A DNA stretch of 51,618 nucleotides from JAEUIG01 sp046349775 (GTDB taxonomy: Bacteria > Planctomycetota > Planctomycetia > Planctomycetales > Planctomycetaceae): positions 1-51,618 of the forward strand of contig JAXMBS010000041.1 in NCBI GenBank assembly GCA_046349775.1, read 5' to 3'. The position numbers and the translations under genes are program-made. Below are positions 25,119 to 33,955 of the stretch, in pieces; the first letter of the stretch is position 1, and the number at the start of each line of letters is the position of its first letter. The notes below the pieces were generated by a model that was given only the letters and a program-made list of their open reading frames with translations, was not told where the DNA came from and searched no databases.

Positions 25119-25292
25119 GACACAGAGGCACGAAGTCACTGAGACGCGCAGAGAGGGGCCGGGGGCGCCAGAGTTCGAAACCAAATCCAGCTCTCTCAAG
25201 TGACAGAATAGATGCACATAGTCAGCGCCGAAGGCGAATACTGACTCACTATTCTGCCTCTGTGCGTCTTCGTGCCTCTGCGTCTCTGTGTC
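25119..25292. repeat. large inverted repeat between tadB and nuoN
   Basis: GACACAGAGGCACGAAGTCACTGAG-type sequence at 25119-25155 is mirrored by CTCTGTGCGTCTTCGTGCCTC and onward at 25258-25292. Inside it a second hairpin is nested (25204-25256). The outer arms belong to the family of CACAGAGGCACGAAG intergenic phrases. Confidence 0.85.
25204..25256. terminator. nested hairpin, probable bidirectional terminator
   Basis: CAGAATAG (25204-25211) pairs with CTATTCTG (25249-25256), AGTCAG (25220-25225) with CTGACT (25241-25246), and CGCC with GGCG around a GAA loop. It sits between the converging tadB and nuoN genes, where a terminator for both is expected. No U-tract is present. Confidence 0.5.
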
Positions 25293-25305
25293 AAAAGCAC
25301 GGTCT

Positions 25306-26808
25306 TCACATCGCCACGCTCGCCCGCAGGGCGGCGTCCCACACCCATTGCGGCGCGGCGAACAGCGCGATCGTCGCCAGTGCACAGACCGTTCCCGCCA
25401 GCCAGGCGGCCGGTTCCTCGGCCGGGGCCGCCGGCGATTCCGACGGCTCGAAGTACATGACGCCGATCAGCCGCAAGTAGTACCAGGCGGCGATCGCAGC
25501 ATTGAGCGCCAGCACGGCCGCCAGCGGCTGCCCCAGCGGGCTTTCCGAAGACCAGGCCGCGAGGAACAGGTTGAGCTTGCCGAGGAACCCTGCCGTTGGC
25601 GGCAGTCCGGTCAGGCTGAACAGGCAGACCGCCAGGCAGAGCGCCGCCACCGGCCGGCGGCGGCTCAGTCCCGCCAGTTCCGCCGTCGTCGTCAGGCTTT
25701 TTCCACGGGTGCCGGCCGCTGCGAAGAACGCGAATACGCCGATCGTCATCAGCCCGTACGCACTCAGGTAGAACAGCAGTGCACTTGGCCCGGCAACTGC
25801 CGTCCGCTGCCCCCCAACTGCCAGTCCTACCAGCATGTAGCCGGCATGTGCCACGCTGGAATACGCCAGCAGCCGGTGCAACTGCCGTTGCCTGAGCGCC
25901 AGGAGGTTGCCGCCGAACATCGTCAGCACGGCCATCAACGCCAGGAGCTGCTGCACGTTATGGGACGGCATCCACGCATCGAGCGAAGCGACACCGGCCA
26001 CCGCCGGCAGAATGCGCAGCAGCGCGACAAACCCGACGATCTTCGGCACGACCGACAGCATCGCCGCGGCCGAGGAAGTCACCCCCTGGAACACGTCCGG
26101 CGCATAGAAGTGGAACGGCACGGCCGTGATCCGAAATGCCAGGCCCGCGACCATCAGGGCCACGGCCATCTGCACGGGACCGGCGTCGAGCGACAGCTTT
26201 CCGGCCAGCGCCTGCCGGGCGATGCCGGCCAGACTCGTCGTGCCCGCCGCGCCGAACAGCCAACTCATGCCGTACAGCAGCAGCGCCGACGAGAAGATGC
26301 TGAGCAGAAAATACTTGAGCGTGGCCTCGCGCATGGCGATGTCGCGGCGCGGCAGATACAGCAGCACGTACGTGGGAATGCTCACCAGCTCCAGCGCCAG
26401 GAACAGCGTCACCAGATCGTTGGCAGCCGCGGTCAGATTTACTCCGGCAAGGATCGCCAGCAGGCAGGCGTGTGCTTCCGCCGCATGGCCGTCATCGATC
26501 TGATTCCAGACCAGGAGCGCCAGGACGGCGCCGACGACCAGCGTCAGCCCGCGCACGAACCATACCAGCTCATCGGCGCGGAACGGTCCGGTCACGTCGT
26601 CCTGCACCGTTGACCGCCGCCAGGCGAACCAAGCTGCGGCCAACGCCGCCAGCGACAGCGCACCCCACCGATGCCGCACGCCCTGCGCAGCGGTTCCCGC
26701 CTCGCTGACGAGGAACGGCCCCGCCAGGAACATCACGCACATCGTCCCGAGCAGGATCATCTCGGGAACGACGAGGCCGGCGGCCTGCTGGATTTGGTCA
26801 ATCGACAT
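25306..26808 (-). CDS. nuoN: NADH-quinone oxidoreductase subunit N
   Basis: The protein has 500 residues with about 14 hydrophobic segments, as expected of the antiporter-like NuoN subunit in the proton-pumping arm of complex I. Family landmarks are LFLALELVSIPTYVLLYLPR (a Glu and the conserved E-L-x-S-x-P-x-Y in TM5), LSVVPKIVGFVALLR and LLAYSSVAHAGYMLVGL. The C-terminus has the usual ALNAAIAAWYYLRL. The start ATG at 26808 overlaps the end of nuoM by 11 bases. It is the last gene of the nuo operon. Confidence 0.95.
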   Translation of the reverse strand: MSIDQIQQAAGLVVPEMILLGTMCVMFLAGPFLVSEAGTAAQGVRHRWGALSLAALAAAWFAWRRSTVQDDVTGPFRADELVWFVRGLTLVVGAVLALLVWNQIDDGHAAEAHACLLAILAGVNLTAAANDLVTLFLALELVSIPTYVLLYLPRRDIAMREATLKYFLLSIFSSALLLYGMSWLFGAAGTTSLAGIARQALAGKLSLDAGPVQMAVALMVAGLAFRITAVPFHFYAPDVFQGVTSSAAAMLSVVPKIVGFVALLRILPAVAGVASLDAWMPSHNVQQLLALMAVLTMFGGNLLALRQRQLHRLLAYSSVAHAGYMLVGLAVGGQRTAVAGPSALLFYLSAYGLMTIGVFAFFAAAGTRGKSLTTTAELAGLSRRRPVAALCLAVCLFSLTGLPPTAGFLGKLNLFLAAWSSESPLGQPLAAVLALNAAIAAWYYLRLIGVMYFEPSESPAAPAEEPAAWLAGTVCALATIALFAAPQWVWDAALRASVAM

Positions 26809-28576
26809 CGAGCGGGGAAGGATTCAGGATTCGGGATTCAGAATTCAGGGGCGAAATGTCAATCTGTTTCGCCGCGACCCTCAACGGAGCGCTCTCCGGG
26901 TTGGGGGCAGCGACATCCTTGGCCGAATCGGCGACTTTGGAGGGAGCGATGGTGTTCACCGCGACAGCCGCGGCCGGGCCGAACTCAGTCACCGGATACA
27001 GGTCCGCCACCGCCGTGATGTCCGGACGGATCAGGTCGAGCACCGGCGTGGGGTACAAACCGATCCAGAGGCAGGCGGCGACAATCGGCCCCAGCGCCAG
27101 CAGTTCCCGGATATTGAGGTCAGTCACGTGTTCGTCGCCGTGGTGCGGCTCCTTCAGCGGGCCGAAAAACGCGTGCTGCAACATCGTCAGCAGGTACCAG
27201 GCGCCCAGGACGACGCCCGTAGCACCGAGGACCGCATACAGCTTGTGCCGGGCGAACATCCCCATCAGCGACAATACTTCGCCGACGAATCCGTTCAGCC
27301 CCGGCAAGCCGATGCTGGACATCGAAATGAAGACCATTCCGCACGCGATCAACGGCAGCCGGTTCGCGAGCCCGCCCAGATCGTCGAGCTGACGCGTGTG
27401 GTACCGGTCGTAGATCATGCCCACGAGGAGGAACAGCCCGCCCGTCGACAGACCGTGATTAATCATCTGCAGCACGCTGCCCGACAGCCCTTCAATGTTG
27501 AAGGCGAACAGCCCCAGCGTGCAAAAGCCGAGGTGCGCGACGCTGCTGTACGCGACGAGCTTCTTGATGTCGCGCTGGGCGAGCGCACAGAGCGACCCGT
27601 AGATGATTCCGACCACCGATAATACGCCGATCATCGGCAAGCCGACGTCCAGGCACGCCGTCGGGAACATGGGCAGGCACAGCCTGAGGAAACCGTACGT
27701 CCCCAGCTTCAGCAAGACGCCCGCCAGCAGCACGCTTCCCGCTGTCGGCGCCTCGACGTGCGCCAGCGGTAACCACGTGTGGAACGGGAACACCGGCACC
27801 TTGATCAGGAATCCGGCCGACAGCGCCAGGAAGAACAGCATCTGCATTGAGGAATCGAGCGGATGCATCTTCAGCCACAGGGCCAGGGCCGGAATCGAGC
27901 AGGGGGTCGCCAAACCTTCGGCGGCGACATGCAGCACCAGCCCCACCAGCCCCAGCAGCGTCACCAGGCTGCCGCAGAGCGTGTACAGGAAGAATTTGAC
28001 AGCGGCGAACCGCCGCTGTGGCCCGCCCCAGATCGCAATCAGAAAGAACAGCGGAATCAGCGTGAATTCGAAGAACACGTAGAACAAAACCAGGTCGAAC
28101 GCCGCAAACACGCCGATCAACCCGGTCTCCAGGATCAGCAGCGCCGCGTAAAACTCGGCCTCGCGCTCACGAATCGATTCCCAAGAGATGAGGACGCACG
28201 ATACCGTCAGCAGCGTCGTCAACACGATCAGCGCCACGCTGATGCCATCCAACCCGAGAATGAACTGCAGTCGTACGGGCTTGGCCAGCTGGTCCGTCGG
28301 CGGACCGGACGAAAACCACTCGTGAACGATCGAAGCGCGCGGCTGCACCGGCGAGTCGCCCCCCTTGTCCAGATCGTGGCTGCCGCTCAACTCGGAGCTG
28401 TGACTCGCAACGGTCCGGTACTCTCTCAGTACCATCAGCGACGTCGCCAGCGCGGCAGTCGTCCCCACCAGCGCGATCCACCTCGCCGTGCGGCCGATCA
28501 CCGAGCCGCCGAGCAGCATGAGCAGCGCCGCCGTGGCACCCGGAATCGCCAGTGTCAGCAACAGCAGATTGATCAT
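26798..28576 (-). CDS. nuoM: NADH-quinone oxidoreductase subunit M
   Basis: The protein has 592 residues, longer than the usual 480-520. Fourteen hydrophobic segments and motifs such as FFEFTLIPLFFLIAIWGGPQ, VPVFPFHTWLPLAHVEAPT and KKLVAYSSVAHLGFC define NuoM, an antiporter-like subunit of complex I. Two additions are seen. The first is a polar insert near residues 50-90. The second is a C-terminal tail (about 530-592), whose last 30 residues are encoded by two repeat elements: SAPLRVAAKQ (26864-26892) and NSESRILNP (26821-26850). Those residues are probably not functional family sequence. The gene ends inside the nuoN start. Confidence 0.94.
   Translation of the reverse strand: MINLLLLTLAIPGATAALLMLLGGSVIGRTARWIALVGTTAALATSLMVLREYRTVASHSSELSGSHDLDKGGDSPVQPRASIVHEWFSSGPPTDQLAKPVRLQFILGLDGISVALIVLTTLLTVSCVLISWESIREREAEFYAALLILETGLIGVFAAFDLVLFYVFFEFTLIPLFFLIAIWGGPQRRFAAVKFFLYTLCGSLVTLLGLVGLVLHVAAEGLATPCSIPALALWLKMHPLDSSMQMLFFLALSAGFLIKVPVFPFHTWLPLAHVEAPTAGSVLLAGVLLKLGTYGFLRLCLPMFPTACLDVGLPMIGVLSVVGIIYGSLCALAQRDIKKLVAYSSVAHLGFCTLGLFAFNIEGLSGSVLQMINHGLSTGGLFLLVGMIYDRYHTRQLDDLGGLANRLPLIACGMVFISMSSIGLPGLNGFVGEVLSLMGMFARHKLYAVLGATGVVLGAWYLLTMLQHAFFGPLKEPHHGDEHVTDLNIRELLALGPIVAACLWIGLYPTPVLDLIRPDITAVADLYPVTEFGPAAAVAVNTIAPSKVADSAKDVAAPNPESAPLRVAAKQIDISPLNSESRILNPSPLDVD
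26821..26850. repeat. GATTCAG heptamer repeat inside the 3' end of nuoM
   Basis: GATTCAG, GATTCGG, GATTCAG, AATTCAG occur in tandem. The array is translated as part of the NuoM C-terminus (NSESRILN). Confidence 0.8.
26864..26892 (-). repeat. GTTTAGCCGCGACTC-type dispersed repeat, copy 1
   Basis: On the plus strand it reads CTGTTTCGCCGCGACCC and onward to GGAGCGC. It shares the core GCCGCGAC and the GAGCGC end with the copies at 28598-28627 and 39020-39048. It is translated as APLRVAAKQ in NuoM. Confidence 0.65.
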
Positions 28577-28597
28577 ACGTCCGTCTTGTCCACTGCA

Positions 28598-28627
28598 GCG
28601 CTCCTCTGCGAGTCGCGGCTAAACTTG
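28598..28627 (+). repeat. GTTTAGCCGCGACTC-type dispersed repeat, copy 2
   Basis: Read on the minus strand this is AAGTTTAGCCGCGACTCGC and onward to AGAGGAGCGC, the copy closest to the consensus. It lies in the short gap between nuoM and nuoL, in the opposite orientation to copies 1 and 3. Confidence 0.7.
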
Positions 28628-28638
28628 CTGAATGAATC

Positions 28639-30663
28639 TCACTCCACACTCATGACCGCTTCACTGTCCGGCGGCGCCTCGCTGTGATCCATCGCCTGCA
28701 GCCCCCCCAGCATGATCAGCGCCCCGAGGATCACTCCCAGCCACATGACGAGTGCATACGAGGACACCAAGCCGCCGTGCAGCCGGCGCGGGAGGTTGCT
28801 TAATCGCTGTGGGAGCGCCCCCAGCCCGTCAATGATCCGGTCGATGACATGCACGTCGATCAGCGTCGCCAGCGTCGCCAGGAGCCGCAGCGGCGCGACG
28901 ACCAGCGCCCAGAACAGCTCATCGAAATACAGCTTGCCGAGCGACAGCTTGTAGAGCGGTGCAAAGGCCGCCGCGAGCCGGCCCGGCGTCTCCGGCGCGC
29001 TCACGTACATCAGCCAGGCGATGCCGATGCCGGCCAGCGCCACCACCGCACTGAGCGTCATCAGTCCCCAGTGGAGTCCATGCTCTTCGGCCGCCGGCAG
29101 CCCGATTGCGTGTTCCAGATAGTTCCCGAACAGGTGCGTCGGCCCCACCGCCAGTCCGATGCCAACGGCGCACACGGCCAGCAGCCGCAGCGGCCAGGCC
29201 ATCACCGGCGGCGCGTCGTGCGGATGATGACCCGCCTCCTCGGGAATCTTCTCCGGTCCCCAGAACGTCATGAAATACGCGCGGAACGTATAGAACGCCG
29301 TCAGCAGCGCCGTCACGGCGGCGATGCCGAAAATGACGCGGAAGTACGTCCCGTATTCGGCATGATGGGACGCCGCCGACAGCGCCGCCAGGATGTCGTC
29401 CTTGCTCCAGAACCCCGCCAGGAGCGGCACGCCGGCCAGCGCCCCCGCCCCGCACAGGAATGTGATGTGCGTAATCGGCAGCACGCGCCTTAGTCCGCTG
29501 AACCGCCGCATATCGATCACGTCCCCCATCGAGTGCATCACGCTGCCGGCCGCGAGAAACAACAGGGCTTTGAAGAACGCGTGCGTGAACAGGTGGAACA
29601 TCGCCGCCGTGACCGCCAGCGTCGCCAGTTGCTCGCCGCCGGCGCCCGCTCCCAGCGCCATGAACATGTAGCCCAGCTGGCTGACGGTCGAATAGGCCAG
29701 CACGCGTTTGAGGTCGGTCTGCGTCAGCGCAATCAGCGCGGCGATCAGCGCCGTGGCCGCGCCGATTCCGGAAACGACCACCTGTGCCTGGGGTGCATGA
29801 ATAAACAGCGGCGTGCAGCGGGCCACCATGTAGACGCCGGCCGTGACCATCGTCGCGGCATGAATCAGGGCACTGACCGGAGTAGGGCCTTCCATCGCAT
29901 CCGGCAACCAGACATGCAACGGAAACTGGGCCGACTTCCCCATTGCACCGACGAACAGGAGCAGACAGATCGTCGTCATCAGCCCGGGCGACGCGGCGGC
30001 GATCGCGGCGATTTTTTCCGGCAGACCCAGGATGTTGTCGAAGTCCAGCGTCCTGAACGTCAGCCACACGAGAAAGATCCCGGTCAGGAATCCGAAGTCT
30101 CCGATGCGATTGACGACGAATGCTTTCTTCGCGGCGGCCGCGGCGCTGGGTTTCGCGAACCAGAACCCGATCAGCAGGTAGCTGCACAGCCCGACCGCTT
30201 CCCAGAACATGAACAGCATCAGGAAGTTGCCGGCCAGCACCAGCATGCACATCGAAAACACGAACAGCGAAAACGCTGCGAAGAATCGCGGGTAGCCCGG
30301 ATCGTGATGCATGTATCCGGCAGCGAAGATCGACACCAGAAAACTAACTCCGGTGACCATCGACAACATGATGGCCGACATCGCATCGGCATGCAGATCG
30401 AGCCGCACTTCGACTTCTCCGACCTGCAGCCACTGGTACCCGGCGGCGATTACCTCGTGACCGCCGTGCTGGGCGAAACCGCTCGGCACAATCTTCGTCA
30501 ACAACACCAGCGCGGCTGCGAACGAGATCGCCAGCGCCAGCCAGCACGGCGTGTGGCTGCGCTCCTTGAGCAAAGGTTTTCCAAACAGCGCGATCGCCAC
30601 CGCCGCCAGCAGCGGCGCCAGGGGTATCAGCCACAGGAGAATTGTCTGGACTTCGTCGGACAT
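28639..30663 (-). CDS. nuoL: NADH-quinone oxidoreductase subunit L
   Basis: The protein has 674 residues. NuoL is the distal proton-pumping, antiporter-like subunit of complex I with 16 membrane helices and a long lateral helix. Landmarks are FMFWEAVGLCSYLLIGFWF, FVVNRIGDFGFLTGIF, GKSAQFPLHVWLPDAMEGPT, SALIHAATMVTAGVYMVAR and KRVLAYSTVSQLGYM. The C-terminal part holds the amphipathic region (LYKLSLGKLYFDELFWALV) and the last helix. Start ATG at 30663. A 66-base gap with two repeat phrases separates it from nuoK. Confidence 0.96.
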   Translation of the reverse strand: MSDEVQTILLWLIPLAPLLAAVAIALFGKPLLKERSHTPCWLALAISFAAALVLLTKIVPSGFAQHGGHEVIAAGYQWLQVGEVEVRLDLHADAMSAIMLSMVTGVSFLVSIFAAGYMHHDPGYPRFFAAFSLFVFSMCMLVLAGNFLMLFMFWEAVGLCSYLLIGFWFAKPSAAAAAKKAFVVNRIGDFGFLTGIFLVWLTFRTLDFDNILGLPEKIAAIAAASPGLMTTICLLLFVGAMGKSAQFPLHVWLPDAMEGPTPVSALIHAATMVTAGVYMVARCTPLFIHAPQAQVVVSGIGAATALIAALIALTQTDLKRVLAYSTVSQLGYMFMALGAGAGGEQLATLAVTAAMFHLFTHAFFKALLFLAAGSVMHSMGDVIDMRRFSGLRRVLPITHITFLCGAGALAGVPLLAGFWSKDDILAALSAASHHAEYGTYFRVIFGIAAVTALLTAFYTFRAYFMTFWGPEKIPEEAGHHPHDAPPVMAWPLRLLAVCAVGIGLAVGPTHLFGNYLEHAIGLPAAEEHGLHWGLMTLSAVVALAGIGIAWLMYVSAPETPGRLAAAFAPLYKLSLGKLYFDELFWALVVAPLRLLATLATLIDVHVIDRIIDGLGALPQRLSNLPRRLHGGLVSSYALVMWLGVILGALIMLGGLQAMDHSEAPPDSEAVMSVE

Positions 30664-30670
30664 TCAGGGC

Positions 30671-30697
30671 CGGAGTGGATAGTTGATAGTGGGTAAC
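30671..30697. repeat. TAGTGGG-type heptamer remnant
   Basis: GTGGATAGTTGATAGTGGGTA lies between nuoK and nuoL and matches the arm of the CCCACTA array at 24096-24250. Confidence 0.65.
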
Positions 30698-30726
30698 TGT
30701 TTAGCCGGGAGCCGAAGGCGACCGCG
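30697..30726 (+). repeat. CTGTTTAGCCGGGAGCCG repeat
   Basis: CTGTTTAGCCGGGAGCCG followed by AAGGCGACCGCG begins like the GTTTAGCC family and has a GCC-GAA-GGC hairpin similar to the one at 25227-25235. It lies directly downstream of nuoK. Confidence 0.55.
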
Positions 30727-30729
30727 TTC

Positions 30730-31212
30730 TCACCGGACGCCGACTTCTTCGCGCGCACCGTGCGGCCTTCCGTTCGTGGGCGGCTCGCTGTCGCCGTCGT
30801 GCAGTTCCGGTGCGCGACCGGCAGGGGTCAGGTGCGGGAAGTGCAGGACTTCGTCCGGAGGCGGCGGTTCCACGCGTTCCCCTGGCGACTTCGGCGATGG
30901 CAGGTCCGGCTCCCGCAGGTTGGTCCAGTCTTCGATGTCGAGCGTCTTGACTTTCTGATACAGCGCGAGGATCAGCGCGAGCGCCAGTCCGGCTTCACAG
31001 GCCGCGATCGTCAGGATGAAGATCGTAAACACCTGCCCCTGGAGTGTTCCGTGCAGCCGGCCGAACGTGACCAGCGTCAGCGACACGCCGTGCAACATCA
31101 TTTCGGCCGACAGCATCATCAGAATCAGGTTTCGGCGCGTGAGGAACCCCAGCGCTCCCAGCACGAAGAGCGCCGCTCCGATCGCCAGATATCCCTCGAA
31201 ATCGCCGCTCAT
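30730..31212 (-). CDS. nuoK: NADH-quinone oxidoreductase subunit K, extended C-terminus
   Basis: The protein has 160 residues; standard NuoK has about 100. Three helices are present with the two conserved membrane glutamates, Glu37 in LSAEMMLHGVSL and Glu73 in ACEAGLALAL, which belong to the proton path. After about residue 95 there is a 65-residue hydrophilic tail rich in Pro, Glu and Asp that NuoK proteins normally lack. The start ATG at 31212 overlaps the stop of nuoJ as ATGA. The frame is open further upstream, but that part lies within nuoJ. Confidence 0.93.
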   Translation of the reverse strand: MSGDFEGYLAIGAALFVLGALGFLTRRNLILMMLSAEMMLHGVSLTLVTFGRLHGTLQGQVFTIFILTIAACEAGLALALILALYQKVKTLDIEDWTNLREPDLPSPKSPGERVEPPPPDEVLHFPHLTPAGRAPELHDGDSEPPTNGRPHGAREEVGVR

Positions 31213-31955
31213 AACGTCCCCTGCGCCCGCCGAGGCGCGATCGCGATGGCGCCAATGCTCGCCACCAGGAGCACCGTTCCGGCCAGTTCCACCGCGTACA
31301 GATACTCCCCGAACAGCGACTGCCCCAGTGACTGCATCCGGCCGTCGGCGGGAGTGGCCGGTATTGCCGCCGCGACGATCCCGGCAGGATCGGTGGCCGC
31401 GGCATTCGTCTGTTGAGCCGCGCTGGCATCCGTCGGAGCCGGCCAGGCGCCGGTCCGCAGCGTCGCCAGCAACGCTCCCAGCATGACGAATGCTCCCACG
31501 CATGCCAGCAGCGGCTCATGGGAACGCTGGTCATACACCGTCGCGCCGGCCTGCTGGGCCAGCATGATGACGAACAGGAACGTGACGATAATCGCGCCGG
31601 CGTAGACGATGATCGTCGCCGCCGCGAGAAAGGCCGCTGACTGCAGCAGGAACAACCCGCACGTCGCCAGCGTGACGAGGGCGAACCACAACGCCGCATA
31701 CACCGGGTTGCGGCTGGTAATCATCAGGACAGCGCAGAACACAGCGCCCGCGCCAAACAGCCAGAACAGAACCCGGTCCGCTTCCGGCCCCGTCGGAGAC
31801 GGCAGCGACCAGAGCGCCACCCCCGTGCCCACCAGCGACAGCAAGAGACCGAGCGTCCGCGATCGCGAGCCGGCGCGCGGCATCAGCGCGCAGATGCCGG
31901 CCGCCAGCAGCACCAGCACCAAAGCCTGAATTCCATTCTGCTGCAGCCAGTTCAC
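31209..31955 (-). CDS. nuoJ: NADH-quinone oxidoreductase subunit J, extended
   Basis: The protein has 248 residues, compared with roughly 165-200 in most NuoJ. The canonical part begins near residue 62 (LFWLFGAGAVFCAVLMITSR, then NPVYAALWFAL) and contains the pi-bulge helix region TIIVYAGAIIVTFLFVIMLAQ. Before it are two extra hydrophobic segments (about 9-25 and 33-50). Near the end an Ala/Pro/Thr-rich loop precedes a last membrane helix (AVELAGTVLLVASIGAIAIA). NuoJ lies at the joint between the peripheral and membrane arms of complex I. The start is a GTG at 31955, overlapping the nuoI stop as GTGA. Confidence 0.92.
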   Translation of the reverse strand: MNWLQQNGIQALVLVLLAAGICALMPRAGSRSRTLGLLLSLVGTGVALWSLPSPTGPEADRVLFWLFGAGAVFCAVLMITSRNPVYAALWFALVTLATCGLFLLQSAAFLAAATIIVYAGAIIVTFLFVIMLAQQAGATVYDQRSHEPLLACVGAFVMLGALLATLRTGAWPAPTDASAAQQTNAAATDPAGIVAAAIPATPADGRMQSLGQSLFGEYLYAVELAGTVLLVASIGAIAIAPRRAQGTL

Positions 31956-32626
31956 GGCCGGTTCGTCTCCGGAATGGTTTGCGGATCAATACCGATCACG
32001 CCTGGCGTCGCTGTCCGGGCCGCACGTTCGGCGGTCGGCACGGCCGTCGCCGGCCCCAAGGTCGGGAGCTGCTCAAAGGCCGACGCGGGTCCCAGCTTGC
32101 CGCGATGCGTGCGCACTGGGTCGCGCGGGTTGTCCTTCGTCCGGTCGTAGATCGCCAGCAACTTCTCGCGGTCGTAGACCAGTTCCTGTCGGGTCTGGCC
32201 GGTCAGATCATAAATATGCGTCAGCTCGATCGCATCCACCGGGCAGGCCTCTTCGCACATCCCGCAGTAGATGCAGCGCAGCTCGTCCAGCACGAACGAC
32301 GCCGGAAACTTATCCCGGTCCGGCCAGTCCGGCGGGGCGTCGGACGCCTCGATATGGATGCAGTGCGCCGGGCAGGCCGTTGCGCACAGCATGCACGCCA
32401 CGCACTTGACGCGCCCCTGCTCGTCGCGATTGAGCCGGTGCACGCCGCGGTAGTGCTCGGGCAGCGACGGCTTCTCCTCCGGGTACTGTCTCGTCACCGG
32501 CTGGTAGTTGGTGACGTGATGCAGGGTCGTCTTGAGTCCCTCGACGATCGCCGGGAGGAATGTCGCCTCCCAGAAACCCATCGCGGGCTCTTCGACCCAC
32601 AGCACGTCTTTTTCGGCAATCGGCAT
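31952..32626 (-). CDS. nuoI: NADH-quinone oxidoreductase subunit I
   Basis: The protein has 224 residues. NuoI carries the two [4Fe-4S] clusters N6a and N6b that pass electrons to NuoB. The ligands are seen as CVACMLCATAC (Cys75, 78, 81, 85) and CIYCGMCEEACPVDA (Cys118, 121, 124, 128). The N-terminal amphipathic part (GFWEATFLPAIVEGLKTTL) docks on the membrane arm. About 60 residues beyond the second cluster are polar and Pro/Ala/Thr-rich. It is coupled by overlap to nuoJ. Confidence 0.95.
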   Translation of the reverse strand: MPIAEKDVLWVEEPAMGFWEATFLPAIVEGLKTTLHHVTNYQPVTRQYPEEKPSLPEHYRGVHRLNRDEQGRVKCVACMLCATACPAHCIHIEASDAPPDWPDRDKFPASFVLDELRCIYCGMCEEACPVDAIELTHIYDLTGQTRQELVYDREKLLAIYDRTKDNPRDPVRTHRGKLGPASAFEQLPTLGPATAVPTAERAARTATPGVIGIDPQTIPETNRP

Positions 32627-32666
32627 AGTCGTGTAGGTCAGGTTGTGCCTGACATGATAGTCCGGG

Positions 32667-33866
32667 TTAATGAGCCGACATCGCAGCGGGGGGACTCATC
32701 GCTTTAGGCACAGTCGAACCGACGTGTCCGCGGCGGCTGATCTCCGACCGCGACGCATTCGCCCCGATCACGCCGGCCGTTACAAACAGCATCAGCGACC
32801 CGGCCGGCAACCACCACTTGTTCCAGCCGAACTGCAGCACGCACATCACCAGCACCACGTTCGCCAGCGACAGCGGAATCAAGACCTTCCACGCCATCCC
32901 CATGAGCTGATCGAACCGGAAGCGGGGAATCGTCCACCGCAGCAGCATGATCAGCACGATGCACAGCAACACTTTGGTCAGCAGCACCAGCAGTTTGACC
33001 GCCCAGGCGCCGACGTACGTACTTGACGCGTCGGCGATCCACGGGCAATGCCAGCCGCCGAAAAACAGCACCGACGTCAGGAAACTGACGGTCACGACGT
33101 GCGTGTACTCCCCCAGGAAAAACAGCGCGAACTTCATCGAGCTGTACTCGGTATGGAAACCGCCGACGAGCTCCTGCTCGCATTCCGCCAGGTCGAATGG
33201 CAATCGGTTGGACTCCGCCAGCGCGGCCGTGAAGAAGATCAGGCCCGCCAGCGGCTGGTACCAGATGTTCCAGCCGAGGAGCCCTGCCTCCGCCTGCCGC
33301 GCGACGAGCTGCTCCAGGTTCAGCGTGCCGCTCAGCAGCGCGATGCCCAGGACCGACATGCCGAGCGGAATCTCGTAGCTCACGACCTGCGCACTCGCCC
33401 GCAGCGAACCAAGCGCGCTGTACTTGTTGTTCGACGCCCAGCCGCCAAGGATAATCCCGTACACCGCCAGGCTCGTCACCGCGAAGATGAACACCAGCCC
33501 TAGATCGACGTTGGGCGCGATGATGAACCGGAGCCAGTCGGGCGCTTCGTCCACGGGACCAAACGGCACCACAGCGAACGCCAGCATCGTCGTGAGACAC
33601 GAGATCGTCGGCGCCACGACGTAGAGCACCTTGTCAACGTGCGCCGGGATGACGTCCTCTTTCAGCAGGAACTTCGCCCCGTCCGCCAGCGGTTGGAGAA
33701 ACCCGAACGGCCCGACGCGGTTGGGACCGACGCGGTCCTGCATCCAGGCTGACAGCTTCCGCTCGAGCAGGATCAGGTACATGCAGATCGTCAGGATCCC
33801 GCCCATGACGACGCCAATCGTCAACAGCGTGATGGCCAGCGAATTGAGTCCAGGATCGTCGAACAC
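32667..33866 (-). CDS. nuoH: NADH-quinone oxidoreductase subunit H
   Basis: The protein has 399 residues, with eight to nine membrane helices. NuoH forms the quinone chamber where the peripheral arm meets the membrane arm. Landmarks are the first-loop ERKLSAWMQDRVGPNRVGPF and PLADGAKFLLKED, the helix segment AALAESNRLPFDLAECEQEL and VGGFHTEYSSMKFALFFLGE. The start is a GTG at 33866, with a weak ribosome-binding site. The C-terminal 40 residues after ANASRSEISRRG are polar and may be lineage-specific. Confidence 0.95.
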   Translation of the reverse strand: MFDDPGLNSLAITLLTIGVVMGGILTICMYLILLERKLSAWMQDRVGPNRVGPFGFLQPLADGAKFLLKEDVIPAHVDKVLYVVAPTISCLTTMLAFAVVPFGPVDEAPDWLRFIIAPNVDLGLVFIFAVTSLAVYGIILGGWASNNKYSALGSLRASAQVVSYEIPLGMSVLGIALLSGTLNLEQLVARQAEAGLLGWNIWYQPLAGLIFFTAALAESNRLPFDLAECEQELVGGFHTEYSSMKFALFFLGEYTHVVTVSFLTSVLFFGGWHCPWIADASSTYVGAWAVKLLVLLTKVLLCIVLIMLLRWTIPRFRFDQLMGMAWKVLIPLSLANVVLVMCVLQFGWNKWWLPAGSLMLFVTAGVIGANASRSEISRRGHVGSTVPKAMSPPAAMSAH

Positions 33867-33955
33867 GGCAATCGTTTCTTGGCGAGCCGCCAGGCGTCAG
33901 CTGGCGGATTGAATTTCAGGGAGTGTCTGGTCGTTTGGCGCTTGGTGGTCCTGAA

